From: Saccharomyces mikatae IFO 1815 | Taxonomy: Eukaryota; Ascomycota; Saccharomycetes; Saccharomycetales; Saccharomycetaceae | DNA length: 64,000 nucleotides | Reading direction: 5' to 3' | Assembly (NCBI RefSeq): GCF_947241705.1 | Contig: NC_079261.1 | Span: 372,001 to 436,000, forward strand | Part shown: positions 1 through 9,521 of the stretch, in pieces | Numbering within the stretch: position 1 is the stretch's first letter | Layout: each line of letters starts with the position of its first letter | The notes under the pieces: model-generated | What the model was told of the DNA's origin: nothing | Database searches by the model: none | The model's input: only the letters and a program-made list of their open reading frames with translations | Program-made: the position numbers and the translations under genes

Positions 1-369
1 ACTATCCAAGTGTCATTCAACTTTGTAATGGTTTTAAAACTCTTTTAAAATCCAACAGTAGTAAAAGTAGGATGAATAACTATCATTAGTTGCATATATA
101 TAGTGTTATCGATATTACTATTACTACTTCTACCATTGTTTATATAATTTATGTAAACTAGAACGTTTCAACTGTATCTTTTATCTAATATTTTGGTGCG
201 CATTTTAATCCGCAAAATTAATGCATGTAGTAGTGAATATTTCAATCAAAAGCTTTTTATGGAAAGAACTTGGAGAATAATTTTAGAAAAGTTTTCAGTA
301 ATGAGAAAATTTTGTTCTTATAATACAACGAGAGGACTATTTTAAACTCCAAAGTATCAGCAAGGAAAA
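1..369. other. intergenic, window edge
   Basis: AT-rich sequence downstream of YGR117C. I see no convincing ORF, RNA gene or LTR in it. It probably holds the 3' end region of YGR117C and part of the neighbouring intergenic space. Confidence 0.5.
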
Positions 370-1806
370 CTAGTGTGAATTTTCAATCACATCCAGAATG
401 TAAATTGACTTGGTAGATACTCCAGCGACGACCTTCATTTGGTCATTAGTCACATCCATACACTTTATCCTATTACGCAAAATGTTCGGCTTATCGGGAA
501 TATTTAAAAGTCGGGAATCACCATTCATCAAATCAACGCCGTAAATACCGTCGTCATTTCCTACCAAAATACCATTAGAATATTTCAGTTTTCGGAGAAT
601 TGGTAACGAAAAATCATCTTGACAAATTTCTGTGGCAAAATTCCTTAAAACCTTATCATAGTATGTCTTTTGGACTTCACCCGATTTTATCGACTTTAAC
701 TGATCTGTCTTCATAGGTACTTCTACTAAAATCAATCTCATATAGGGCTTATGTGATGTAGCCACTACCAATATGGTGCTGGCCGTCAATTTTATCGTCT
801 CCTTATTATTAGAATGAACAAAATCTACAACTATTACATCTCGAACGTTGAAAGCGTACGTGCTGAATTCTGCATTATTTAAGGCAATGTTGTATGAATG
901 AACTAGGTACCTTGCATCCTTAATCGAGTAACACGTTATATGAGTGAATTCGGCCCTGGTAAGAAACACAGAGAATTTATTGCGACCGTCACCGTTATCA
1001 CAATTAGCGATGACGTTCAACGACGTACAATTGGAAGCTAGCCTCACTTCTGAAAGTTGTGTAAGAAAATGCTCTGCATCCTTTATCTCCAGCAAACTCA
1101 ATCGCAAGAAATTATCCATTCCACTAGTAATAATAAACCAAGATGAAGCTGTAGCACGGCATATCTTTATATGCGTAATCATTCTTGTATGAATTCTCCA
1201 TGCTGCGTTAGGCACAAGTTCAAAATCCTTGTTTAGCAAGTAGAAGAATCCGTTCATTGAACACAAATATTGGTAACCAGAACTACCAATGTATCCATAT
1301 AGCTTGACAATGCTCTTGATTTTTTCCTTAATATTAAGAGCCTTAGATGTCGCTTTCTGAACGTCGTAGACTATAAGGCACCCAGTAGCCGATGAAAGCA
1401 GTAAATGTTTACCATCTTCGGTAAATTTGGCACTGATAAACAACATATCATTGGGTAAGGCTCTGTTTAAATTGACATTGATGGAAAATTTCAAATCATG
1501 GTTCCAAGGCTGGATTCCATATTTTATGTTATCAACTGGGGCTAAATCATCGTTTATTGAAAGAGTTTTAAACCTATCTTTGAATGATAGTTTTTTGTAG
1601 TGAATTCTATCCTCAATAACTGTTTGTAGGTCTTCCAATGGTACGTCACCGACATTACCAATTGAGCTTTTGATCTTCTCCAAAGCAGAAAGTGGTAATG
1701 CTGTCTCCCTTATGAATGCAGCGAATGAGTCTTCCAAACCATTATACTTAAGATAATTGGCAATCAATAGATTAGTATAATATTTAGTTGTCGAATTATC
1801 ACTCAT
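370..1806 (-). CDS. YGR117C: YGR117C, LisH-containing propeller-like protein of unknown function
   Basis: This 478-residue protein is the positional and sequence counterpart of S. cerevisiae YGR117C, whose role is not established. Seen directly: residues about 9-35 read like a LisH dimerisation motif, with the spacing of LLIANYL, then Gly23, Phe28, Phe31 and Glu34. The rest, about 110-475, is a run of alternating hydrophobic strands typical of a degenerate WD40-like beta-propeller, without clear GH or WD signatures. LisH followed by a propeller is the layout of Lis1/TBL1-type and CTLH-linked scaffold proteins, so a scaffold or adaptor role is a reasonable inference, not a demonstration. The start is the ATG at 1804-1806. 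It is divergent from RPS23A, with 497 bp between them. Confidence 0.88.
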   Translation of the reverse strand: MSDNSTTKYYTNLLIANYLKYNGLEDSFAAFIRETALPLSALEKIKSSIGNVGDVPLEDLQTVIEDRIHYKKLSFKDRFKTLSINDDLAPVDNIKYGIQPWNHDLKFSINVNLNRALPNDMLFISAKFTEDGKHLLLSSATGCLIVYDVQKATSKALNIKEKIKSIVKLYGYIGSSGYQYLCSMNGFFYLLNKDFELVPNAAWRIHTRMITHIKICRATASSWFIITSGMDNFLRLSLLEIKDAEHFLTQLSEVRLASNCTSLNVIANCDNGDGRNKFSVFLTRAEFTHITCYSIKDARYLVHSYNIALNNAEFSTYAFNVRDVIVVDFVHSNNKETIKLTASTILVVATSHKPYMRLILVEVPMKTDQLKSIKSGEVQKTYYDKVLRNFATEICQDDFSLPILRKLKYSNGILVGNDDGIYGVDLMNGDSRLLNIPDKPNILRNRIKCMDVTNDQMKVVAGVSTKSIYILDVIENSH

Positions 1807-1915
1807 GTTACTCTTACTGAACTTTTATTATTAAGTGACACATGCTTATTCTAGATCAAGTTTTTTTCTTTATATTGGATATTACTTAATATTGTTTCCT
1901 TTTTTTTCTTAATTT

Positions 1916-1947
1916 ACACCCAAACCAATTTTTAGGACCCATACCTT
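1916..1947 (+). promoter_or_regulatory. Candidate Rap1 sites in the RPS23A promoter
   Basis: Two words resembling the Rap1 consensus ACACCCAYACAYY lie close together: ACACCCAAACC at 1916 and ACCCATACCTT at 1937. They sit about 360-390 bp upstream of the RPS23A ATG and are followed by pyrimidine-rich tracts, the usual arrangement at yeast ribosomal protein genes, where Rap1 recruits Fhl1/Ifh1. Neither is a perfect match. The rest of 1807-2303 shows no other gene. Confidence 0.5.
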
Positions 1948-2303
1948 GTTCGTGAAAATGAAATCAGCTGCTTTGAGTACCGCTCGGCATTACGATGCGA
2001 ACTATAGGGAAGACACTCCCTTCCTTCCGGCGAAGGGCCTTCCAAAAAACCACCGTTTGCAGAAGCTTCCTGGGACAGCACCAACGAGAACTCTTCCTAA
2101 TATTGGCGGAACTACTCTGGTGAGGTGCCCACGGCAGCAACGACAGGGTTTGAGTTCTCTGCGCCGACAGAATACTGCTATCATCTGATAATATTCAGCT
2201 AACGGTTTCTGCATGTTAAATTAGATACAATATAATATTTGGTATACTGGGATATAGTAGTCAAAATTTTAAAGAATATTCAACCAACAGGAAATAAACA
2301 AAG

Positions 2304-3047
2304 ATGGGTAAAGGTAAACCAAGAGGTTTGAACTCTGCTAGAAAGTTGCGTGTCCATAGAAGAAATAAGTATGTTGAATTAACTAGAAATGAAAATGGAC
2401 CCCTATCGTGATTTCGTTAAATAAAGGAAGTGTTGTAAACTCTGGAATGATGAATAAAGAACTTTTATTTTGACGCTAATTGGTAAAAAGGCCCTGGAAT
2501 ATTTCAAATGAGAAAAGTAATAGACGATGGAAGATGGATTTTCATTACTTTTACAGTCTTATAATATAGAAATAAAAATCTTTGGTTCAAGGGCAAACTC
2601 ACATCAATCACAAGAGGCTGTGTCTTAAGATAAATATCTTTTACTAACTATTCTCATTATTATTATTACTATAGCCGTTGGGCCGAAAACAACTATAAGA
2701 AGAGATTGTTAGGTACTGCCTTCAAGTCTTCTCCATTTGGTGGTTCTTCTCATGCTAAAGGTATTGTTTTGGAAAAATTGGGTATTGAATCCAAGCAACC
2801 TAACTCTGCTATCAGAAAGTGTGTTAGAGTTCAATTAATCAAGAACGGTAAGAAGGTTACTGCTTTCGTTCCAAACGATGGTTGTTTAAACTTTGTCGAT
2901 GAAAATGACGAAGTCTTACTAGCAGGTTTCGGTAGAAAGGGTAAGGCTAAGGGTGATATTCCAGGTGTTAGATTCAAGGTCGTTAAGGTCTCTGGTGTCT
3001 CCTTGTTGGCCTTATGGAAGGAAAAGAAGGAAAAGCCAAGATCATAA
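2304..3047 (+). CDS. RPS23A: Small-subunit ribosomal protein uS12 (Rps23A), spliced
   Basis: Encodes uS12, at the decoding centre of the 40S subunit. Exon 1 is 2304-2368 (65 nt) and exon 2 is 2675-3047 (373 nt); joined they give 145 codons, the known yeast length. The split falls inside an Asn codon (AA|C at residue 22). The conserved loop KQPNSAIRK is intact and includes Pro64, the residue known to be hydroxylated in yeast Rps23. Exon 2 is strongly biased to preferred yeast codons, as expected of a highly expressed ribosomal protein gene. A second copy (RPS23B) is expected elsewhere in the genome. Confidence 0.97.
2369..2674 (+). other. RPS23A spliceosomal intron
   Basis: This 306-nt intron has a canonical GTATGT 5' splice site at 2369, a perfect TACTAAC branch site at 2642-2648 and an ATAG 3' splice site ending at 2674, only 26 nt after the branch site. 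I see no snoRNA-like box C/D or H/ACA pattern inside it. Confidence 0.95.
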
Positions 3048-3348
3048 ACGGGGAAGTCTTCCTTACGAGGATCACACTGTTTTTGTACCTTCATGTATCT
3101 CTTTTATTCTTCTATCCCAGCAAAACCTTCTAATTTCTCATTAGGAACGGGAGAGAATCACATCAATATTTTCTCTTTAATAGAATGTATAATTCAATAG
3201 AAAAAACAACATAATTTGCACTTTAGTTTGATGCTGATAGAACGTTATTTCCTTAGTAATCTGTTTCCCTTAAATCGAAGAGGTCTACTTATATTACATT
3301 GATTAGTAATGCTATATATGTATTACACTCATTCTTTATACAACCTGA
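3048..3348. other. Convergent intergenic region RPS23A / NUP57
   Basis: An AT-rich region about 300 bp long between two convergent genes. It should hold both 3' ends. No other feature is seen. Confidence 0.6.
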
Positions 3349-4989
3349 TTATGTTTTATTTTTATATTCTTTTACCAGAGCAGTATCCTTCTCCAAAACA
3401 TCATTCAAGTACGTTATACCGCGTTGTTGGTTCGTCAGAATTTCCACTATCTTGTTGATACGATCATTAGATTCTTCACAGGTGCCTTGGGACATACTGT
3501 CTTGGTTTTTAGTATCGTCATTGAAAACCATCAATTTACTATCTAATTGACTAGAGATGTTTTTAGCACGCTCTTTTAGAATAGCAAGCCTTGCCCAAAG
3601 TTCGTTAGTCTTACCTAAACCAGCAGGATCTTCACTCCGTTGTAGTAATGTTTGGAATTGTGACCACATCTTCTCCTCTGCAATACCTAATGGTAGTCCT
3701 CTGTTCTTTAGAATTGCCAGTTGCGTACCTAATTTTAAGATTCTTTTTTCAATCTCTACATTTCGTGATTGCGCCTTCAGGATTCTGGATGCGGTATCCA
3801 ATTCATGCTTTTGTTGTAACTGCGTAGACTTCTCCAAAATTTGATTCAAAATGATCCTAGCTTGTGCGACATTTTCAGTTTGTACTTGATTACGTTGGTT
3901 CAAGCCTTCGAACCCATATATCTGAATAGGAATTGTCTGAGCAGAAGGTTTCTTTTCCATCGCTTGGTCCCACTCGTCTTGGAGTACTCGTCCTGGTTTG
4001 GTGTATAAAATAGCCTCAGTTTCATTCACTTTATTGTATACAAATGCTCTCAATTTCGTTTTCGTAGTGTTTGGATCCCATGATTCTTTACATTTCAGGA
4101 CCTGTTCTTGGATTTGTTGAGGGTAATTGGAAAGCTGCTGCTGCTGTTGAGCAATTGCTTGCGTTTGTTGCAACGGTACCTGAAATTGTTGTTGCTGTTG
4201 TTGCTGTTGTTGCTGTTGCTGTAAGTTAGGTTGTGTTGAAGGTTTAGACCAAGCAAATGATGGTTGCGTAGAAAGGGTATTTCCAAGTCCGGGTGTAGTA
4301 TTTGTTTGAGGCTGCTGGGACTGGCCGAAAAGTCCGCCTCCCGCAAGAGTATTGTTACTCTGGGTGCTATTTCCAAATAGCCCACCATTAGCTGCTGAAC
4401 CCAGTGGTTTGGCACCAAATAATCCTCCCGAGACCGCTGTAGTGTTTTGAGGCTTGGCGCCAAAGAGCCCACTACCATTCATGGTAGATGTGTTTTGCGT
4501 GTTATTGCCACCCATCAGTGTGCCAGTAGATCCCATCTTATTAACAAATAACCCACCACCTGTCGTACTACTGTTTTGTGCACTGTTGCCGAAAAGACCT
4601 CCATTTGTAGCAGCTGGCTTGCTTCCAAATAACCCGCCTCCCGTGGTGGGCTGCTGAGGTTGAGCAGTTTGCTGGCCAAATAAACCTGTCCCAGTAGCTG
4701 TAGTTCCTGAAGCACTAGTAGTTGAACTCCCCAGGCCACCAAGAGTAGGCTTAGTGCCGAAAAGGCCACCTCCGGTACTATTTTGTTGATTATTTCCAAA
4801 GGTATTCGTGGATTGATTCACACCAAATCCTCCGGTTGACGTTGTACCAGCATTCGGCTGACTGCCTCCAAAGTCAAATCCTGAACCCGAAGGCTGAGTA
4901 TTGGCACTGTTATTCTGACCAAATGAAAACCCAGTCGAACCGGCTGGTTTACTTCCAAATCCGCTACTACTACCGCCGAAACCAAACAT
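3349..4989 (-). CDS. NUP57: FG nucleoporin Nup57
   Basis: A central-channel nucleoporin that forms the Nsp1-Nup49-Nup57 coiled-coil complex and helps build the FG permeability barrier. The 546 residues (about 541 in S. cerevisiae) divide in two. Residues 1-250 are low-complexity FG/GLFG sequence with eight intact GLFG units between about 76 and 222, plus one diverged GLFV near 147. Residues about 290-546 are charged and heptad-like, forming the coiled-coil anchor. A 12-residue polyglutamine run (257-268) sits at the junction. The ATG at 4987-4989 starts directly with FG repeats, as in the known protein. The neighbour upstream is COG2 on the same strand. Confidence 0.96.
   Translation of the reverse strand: MFGFGGSSSGFGSKPAGSTGFSFGQNNSANTQPSGSGFDFGGSQPNAGTTSTGGFGVNQSTNTFGNNQQNSTGGGLFGTKPTLGGLGSSTTSASGTTATGTGLFGQQTAQPQQPTTGGGLFGSKPAATNGGLFGNSAQNSSTTGGGLFVNKMGSTGTLMGGNNTQNTSTMNGSGLFGAKPQNTTAVSGGLFGAKPLGSAANGGLFGNSTQSNNTLAGGGLFGQSQQPQTNTTPGLGNTLSTQPSFAWSKPSTQPNLQQQQQQQQQQQQFQVPLQQTQAIAQQQQQLSNYPQQIQEQVLKCKESWDPNTTKTKLRAFVYNKVNETEAILYTKPGRVLQDEWDQAMEKKPSAQTIPIQIYGFEGLNQRNQVQTENVAQARIILNQILEKSTQLQQKHELDTASRILKAQSRNVEIEKRILKLGTQLAILKNRGLPLGIAEEKMWSQFQTLLQRSEDPAGLGKTNELWARLAILKERAKNISSQLDSKLMVFNDDTKNQDSMSQGTCEESNDRINKIVEILTNQQRGITYLNDVLEKDTALVKEYKNKT
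4186..4221 (-). repeat. CAA/CAG tract coding polyglutamine in NUP57
   Basis: Twelve consecutive Gln codons (Nup57 residues 257-268), mixed CAA and CAG on the coding strand. A second Gln-rich run follows near residues 281-285. Such tracts change length easily between strains. Confidence 0.85.
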
Positions 4990-5356
4990 GTGTTCAATTG
5001 GTCAACGAAGTATGTCCTATATAACTAACGAAAGTCACTGAAATAATGTGGTAGGAAGAATCCTTGGTCCTAACTTTCAATCGTTTCAGTAAGAGCTGGT
5101 AAACATTGATTTGGAAGGATGAGATTTTGCTTTTGCTCATTTCAAGAAACAATTTTTTTGAAGAATTATCCATTCTGCATACGTTAAAAATGATGACATT
5201 AAACAATGGTACAAATTACCCTAGATTATCATGTAACTATTATATTGCTCTATTGTAACAAGACCGACTTACTCACAAGGAATGGTATGGGTGAATTTTG
5301 AAAAGAAACCTCTATAACTCCATACTTGAAGTCAACAAAAGAACCACCCCCACCAG
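4990..5356. other. Intergenic region NUP57 / COG2
   Basis: This 367-bp stretch contains the NUP57 promoter and the COG2 3' end. Only a short reading frame with a non-ATG start lies here; I do not regard it as a gene. Confidence 0.6.
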
Positions 5357-6145
5357 TTACGCAGGTTTTATAACGGAGACTAATGTCAAAGATAGAATTT
5401 TTAAACTTGATGGGCTTTCAAGACACTTTTCGGTTAAAATTTTTAATGAGATTTGAAATTCTTGCAGGAGGTCTTGGTAATCATTGCGCAAATGATGAAT
5501 ATACGGCGAGTTCGACTCAGAAAAGGATTCCAATATTCGACGTGACGCTGTAACCAAACTATACAATTGCTCGATTAAGCCAGAGCAGATTTCTTCTTCT
5601 AGTGGCTCTATACCGCACATTTCATGAAGAGATTTACTCAATTTTCTACCAAGTAATAGTGCTTCAGTCAGTTGTGAATGATTACGTAACGAACCATAAA
5701 TTTCATCCAGCTTCTTCAAGTATTCCAAGACATCCTTTATGATCTCTTGTGTGTCTGTAATGTCTTCCTTTATCAAATGATCCAACTGGGTCATAAATTT
5801 CTGTAGGTCACTTTGTGTTCTTTCTAAATCCATCAGTGTTCCATTTTCCTCATCTGTATAAGTGCTGGAGAAAGTCAAATAGTCATCGTAGTTGCTTCTT
5901 ATCTGTTCTAATAATGTTTGTACCATTTTCTGTGAAAGCCCAGATAGATCTCTAATAAGGGAGTCGAGTGGAAGGAACTGAAAATTCTTCTCTATTAAAA
6001 ACTTATCAACATCAAAGTTAGCAATATCGGCCCCATTATGCTGAGATTCACGGTATTTTTCAATTTCTGTGCCAAACAACTCTTTGGATATTTCTGCAGT
6101 TACCGGCAAATCCAGCTCTAGTTCATCATCATTTAGAAAGTCCAT
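5357..6145 (-). CDS. COG2: Conserved oligomeric Golgi complex subunit 2
   Basis: Subunit of lobe A of the COG tethering complex, which acts in retrograde vesicle traffic within the Golgi. The 262-residue protein equals the short fungal Cog2 length. Seen: an acidic N-terminus (NDDELELDLP near residue 5), then mostly helical, Leu-rich sequence with heptad spacing from about 60 to 240, as expected for a CATCHR-type tether arm. No catalytic motif is present. The ATG at 6143-6145 is the only reasonable start. The identification rests on synteny between NUP57 and MEP1 and on the overall sequence. Confidence 0.93.
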   Translation of the reverse strand: MDFLNDDELELDLPVTAEISKELFGTEIEKYRESQHNGADIANFDVDKFLIEKNFQFLPLDSLIRDLSGLSQKMVQTLLEQIRSNYDDYLTFSSTYTDEENGTLMDLERTQSDLQKFMTQLDHLIKEDITDTQEIIKDVLEYLKKLDEIYGSLRNHSQLTEALLLGRKLSKSLHEMCGIEPLEEEICSGLIEQLYSLVTASRRILESFSESNSPYIHHLRNDYQDLLQEFQISLKILTEKCLESPSSLKILSLTLVSVIKPA

Positions 6146-6339
6146 TTTGGCTTAGAGACAAAAGTGTGCTCCAACCAACTGTCAATTTCTTTTTTTCTGT
6201 ATATATGATTCTATATTCTTCAAGCTTTGTTTTCTTGTCTTGTTGAAGATTAGGTGAAAAAAGTATATAGACCCGGGCAAAGCACACTTCCTATTTAGTT
6301 AAAAAATAGCCACTTGAAGAAACCTATTACAGCACATTA
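6146..6339. other. COG2 upstream region
   Basis: AT-rich sequence upstream of COG2. It holds the presumed COG2 promoter and nothing else I can name before the LTR-derived block begins. Confidence 0.5.
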
Positions 6340-6664
6340 TGAGATTGGTATGAATGCTAAGCTAATTGTTGAGTTCCATTGTTAATAAAGGAAATATTGT
6401 TTGTATTCAGAATAATTTAGAAGTTTCCCTCGAGGATATAGGAATCTACAAAAGGAAGCGACAATTCCGGTTAGTAATAATATACATTTATTTACTTTCC
6501 TGTTTTAAACGTTGTCATTCATTATCCTATTGCGTTACTAGTCCCTAAGTTTCAGGTTCCGCTAAATTCAGTGACTGTTTCTAATCTTCTAACACCGTAT
6601 ATGATAATATACTAGTAGCGCGAATATTAGTGGATAGACGATAGTTCATTCATATTCTATTACA
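6340..6664 (-). mobile_element. Old delta (Ty1/Ty2-type) solo LTR, degenerate
   Basis: About 325 bp matching the reverse complement of the Ty1/Ty2 delta LTR along its length, recognisable by the CTCGAGGAT, CTTCTAACACCGTATATG and GATAGT words in the right order. It is clearly diverged and I find no good target-site duplication. An old, broken fossil. Confidence 0.75.
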
Positions 6665-6762
6665 TTGGACTTGATTCTATCCGATTAATTAGTGATTATG
6701 TTTGTAAAATAATGGGTAAGTTTATTGTGAAGAGATGAAGAAGGAAAGGACGAAATTAAATA

Positions 6763-7012
6763 TGTTGCAGCAAAAGATGAGATACCTTGATATAATAATA
6801 CACAATCCTAAATGTTCAATAGAACCATTTATAAAACCCCAAATGAAACAGTCAAGATTGATTATACCAGGCAAATTACTGCCTTCCTTAGACGGTCTAC
6901 GGAAACTTATAAATACATAAATAACCAGTTTAGACCTTATGGTTCCCCTCTTCCGCCACTTAGTATCGTCTAGATATTGTATATTAAGATTGTTAAGACA
7001 CTGGAATATTAG
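6763..7012 (+). mobile_element. Old sigma (Ty3-type) LTR fragment, degenerate
   Basis: Begins with TGTTG and follows the sigma LTR order: the AAATGAAACA region, TATAAATACATAAA, the CCGCCACTTAGTAT region and the GATTGTTAAGACAC end region. It is interrupted at its 3' side by the tau LTR that starts at 7013. Much more diverged than the two full sigma copies at 12748 and 16027, so it is an older insertion. Confidence 0.65.
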
Positions 7013-7394
7013 TGCTGATAATTCAGTGGTTTAGTAAGTTGTAATAATTAAGAATATATCGTTCTTTCTTAATCTATATAAGAGAGGTATAGAAAATACA
7101 CGCTGGTTGGTTATATTGAACGCAATAGTTCAGACATAATTCGGAATATTGATGATAAGATTTGGGTGATAAATCATCTTCTTATATACTAAGTTCTGGT
7201 CAATTAATAGATCTTTATCTTACTAATGCAGGTAATTCTATTATTAGAATTTCCCTACTCCAATTTAATTGGTATCATCATAAGAAAGTTAGTATTATTT
7301 ACTTAACATTATTAGTATCATGTTAAAGAATGTTCGTCATCAACTACAACAATTTATATGAATAAATGTATAGTAGTAATCACTTATTCCAACA
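7013..7394 (-). mobile_element. Tau-like (Ty4-type) solo LTR, nearly full length
   Basis: About 382 bp, ending in TATTCCAACA, very similar to the plus-oriented copy near 57890 and the shorter copy near 12374. I assign it to the Ty4 tau family from memory of that LTR. Flanking pentamers ATTAG and ATCAG are a near-match target duplication. It landed inside older sigma and unassigned-repeat sequence. Confidence 0.7.
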
Positions 7395-7655
7395 ATCAGT
7401 GAGCTGTCGCAGTACCTCTATTGTCACGTCGCAAACTTATTTAAGTAATAAGGAAACTTCTGGTCTAAACATCAACTTTTTCTTCTATTCTATGTATCTA
7501 GTCTTACATTGTAGTTTCCTAGAATACTACTATTTATATATGTTGATTGTTTTTACTGCTTCGGACAGTGCGTCTTTGTACGCATATAACATAACTGGTG
7601 ATTACCTTAAAGTAATTACTGAGAATCAACCAACCACAGAATTGTGACTATTTAG
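7395..7655 (+). repeat. Unassigned tRNA-linked repeat, copy A
   Basis: A sequence of about 260 bp shared with two other places in the window (15247-16026 and, inverted, about 51475-52121). The best conserved core is near 7511-7544, beginning GTAGTTTCCTAGAATACTAC. It lies immediately 5' of tRNA-Asn. I do not recognise it as delta, sigma or tau; an old LTR-type fossil is the most likely identity. Confidence 0.6.
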
Positions 7656-7698
7656 AAAAACAAAACCTAATGAATATGTAATTTCCTCGTAAATAGAA

Positions 7699-7772
7699 GA
7701 CTCCATGGCCAAGTTGGTTAAGGCGTGCGACTGTTAATCGCAAGATCGTGAGTTCAACCCTCACTGGGGTCG
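7699..7772 (+). tRNA. tN(GUU): tRNA-Asn(GTT)
   Basis: A 74-nt tRNA with a perfect acceptor pairing (GACTCCA with TGGGGTC, one wobble), A box GGCCAAGTTGG, anticodon GTT in CTGTTAA, and B box GTTCAACCC. No intron. A T-run follows at 7774 as the Pol III terminator. LTR fossils fill the 5' flank. Confidence 0.97.
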
Positions 7773-8042
7773 ATTTTTTGTTAATTATTCCATATCTAAT
7801 GGAAGCGCTGTGGAAAACAATAATTTTTTTAACGGAGGCCTAGTTAACACTAGATCACAGTCACCTTTTGAAAAGAAATAGTAATCACAGTTACAGGAAC
7901 TCATTTAGATAAAAGAATCATTAAAATGCTGAACGTATACATAATGCACATCTATACGTATATGGAAACTTAAATAAGGAATAAATAAAACGGCTTTACG
8001 AAAATCAAAAGGGGAAAACCCCGAATCAAGAAAGATATCTCT

Positions 8043-9521
8043 CTACCTTCTAGTGGGTTTTTCTTGATGAATAGGTACGATTTTTTCGGATTGAACAATT
8101 TCTTCATTTCCGTCCGAAGAGCTATTAGTGACAGTGCTGCTACGGTCAACCGCCGAATGATCATCTCTCACATGGTGATTTACATCTGAATGTTGGGAAT
8201 CTTCTTCTACACCCCATAGGTAATAATCTCTTCTAACCTCTACATAATCATACGCAAATTCACCAATTTGATCTTCGTCCATACCTAATTCCTCTGCTTC
8301 TTCAGATATCCTTAGCTTCATACCGGGGATGTACCCGAGCACAAAGCAAATTATTGCCGTCACAGCGGCAGTGTACCCAATCGACGCAGCGATGTAAGCA
8401 ATCTGTTTGTACATTTGCTTGTAGTTGTGAGTTATCCAGCCACCTTCGTGCTCTGTAGCACCGTCCATTCCGATGACCCAGTCTGCTGCGAAAAGTGCAT
8501 TGAAAATTAGCCCTATTACACCAGCAACTCCGTGCTCAGCCAGGATATCCATGGCATCATCTACTTTGGCGTAATATTTCAATTTCGTCGCAAAGTTACA
8601 GACAACCCCTGCGACGATACCTTGAATAAGTGAACCATAAAGAGTTATACAGCCTGAGCTCGGTGTTGCAGCTACCAGTCCCGAAATAATACCAGAACAC
8701 AAGCCGACCGTCGACCATTTCTTTTCTGATCTATAATCTAATAGGCACCAGGTCATCCCACCAGTAATGGCGCTGAGGCACGTGTTCATAAATGCATAAA
8801 CTGATCTTAAATTCGGAGATAATGATGACGCTGAATTAAATAATAGCCAACCAAACCATAGTATGGACGTACCCAAAGTAACCAATGATACATTATGAGG
8901 CCTGAAATTTATCAGCAACTTTTCATTTCTTTTACCCAAAAACCAAGAGTAAACAAACCCGGCAACGGCGCTTAGGATTTCAATGTTCCCACCGCCTGCC
9001 CAATCTAACACCCCCCATTGGTATGCCCAACCACCCGGCGACCAAATCCAATACGTTACAGGGCAGTACCCAATAGTGGCTAGAATAAAGAGGAAAACCA
9101 TATGCGGTAACAGCCTACCTCTTTCAGCAGTAGCGCCGGCAATAATACTCAAGTTGACACACGAAAACATCATTTGGAAGGTTGCATATGCTAGCTCAGG
9201 ATAGACATCCTCATCGAACTTTTTCCCATATACGTTCCTAAACCCAAATGAATCCAGGTTCCCTATGAACTTATTGTTGGAAGCGGACTTAGAAAAAGCC
9301 AATGAGTAGCCCCAGAAATACCATTGCAGTATACCAACCAGTGTTGCCATTAGTACAACCCAAATCAATGCTAATGCTGACTTTCTTCTCGCCAACCCAG
9401 AGTACAAGAATCCCAGCCCAGGCACCATAAAAAATACCAATGCCGCACCTAAAATCATGAAGGCCACAGTGGGGCCATCATAAGTCTCTGTCGTCAAAGG
9501 ACCTGTAGATCGACTTTCCAT
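8043..9521 (-). CDS. MEP1: Ammonium permease Mep1
   Basis: A plasma-membrane ammonium transporter of the Amt/Mep/Rh family; 492 residues, the known Mep1 length. About eleven hydrophobic segments span residues 18-415, followed by a charged cytosolic tail. Seen: the first position of the twin-His pore dyad is Glu (E181, in GGNIEILSAVAG) while the second is His (H330, in AEHGVAGVIG). This Glu/His pair is typical of the high-capacity Mep1/Mep3 type rather than Mep2, so the assignment to MEP1 is supported by more than synteny. The ATG is at 9519-9521. The promoter has a cluster of GATA words (see 9800-9863), fitting nitrogen catabolite repression. Confidence 0.96.
   Translation of the reverse strand: MESRSTGPLTTETYDGPTVAFMILGAALVFFMVPGLGFLYSGLARRKSALALIWVVLMATLVGILQWYFWGYSLAFSKSASNNKFIGNLDSFGFRNVYGKKFDEDVYPELAYATFQMMFSCVNLSIIAGATAERGRLLPHMVFLFILATIGYCPVTYWIWSPGGWAYQWGVLDWAGGGNIEILSAVAGFVYSWFLGKRNEKLLINFRPHNVSLVTLGTSILWFGWLLFNSASSLSPNLRSVYAFMNTCLSAITGGMTWCLLDYRSEKKWSTVGLCSGIISGLVAATPSSGCITLYGSLIQGIVAGVVCNFATKLKYYAKVDDAMDILAEHGVAGVIGLIFNALFAADWVIGMDGATEHEGGWITHNYKQMYKQIAYIAASIGYTAAVTAIICFVLGYIPGMKLRISEEAEELGMDEDQIGEFAYDYVEVRRDYYLWGVEEDSQHSDVNHHVRDDHSAVDRSSTVTNSSSDGNEEIVQSEKIVPIHQEKPTRR

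Noticed and set aside
1946-2214. Overlapping frames on both strands upstream of RPS23A
   Set aside because: They lie in the RPS23A promoter, read each other's complement and show no family features.
2369-2674. snoRNA in the RPS23A intron
   Set aside because: No convincing C/D or H/ACA boxes or guide-like structure.
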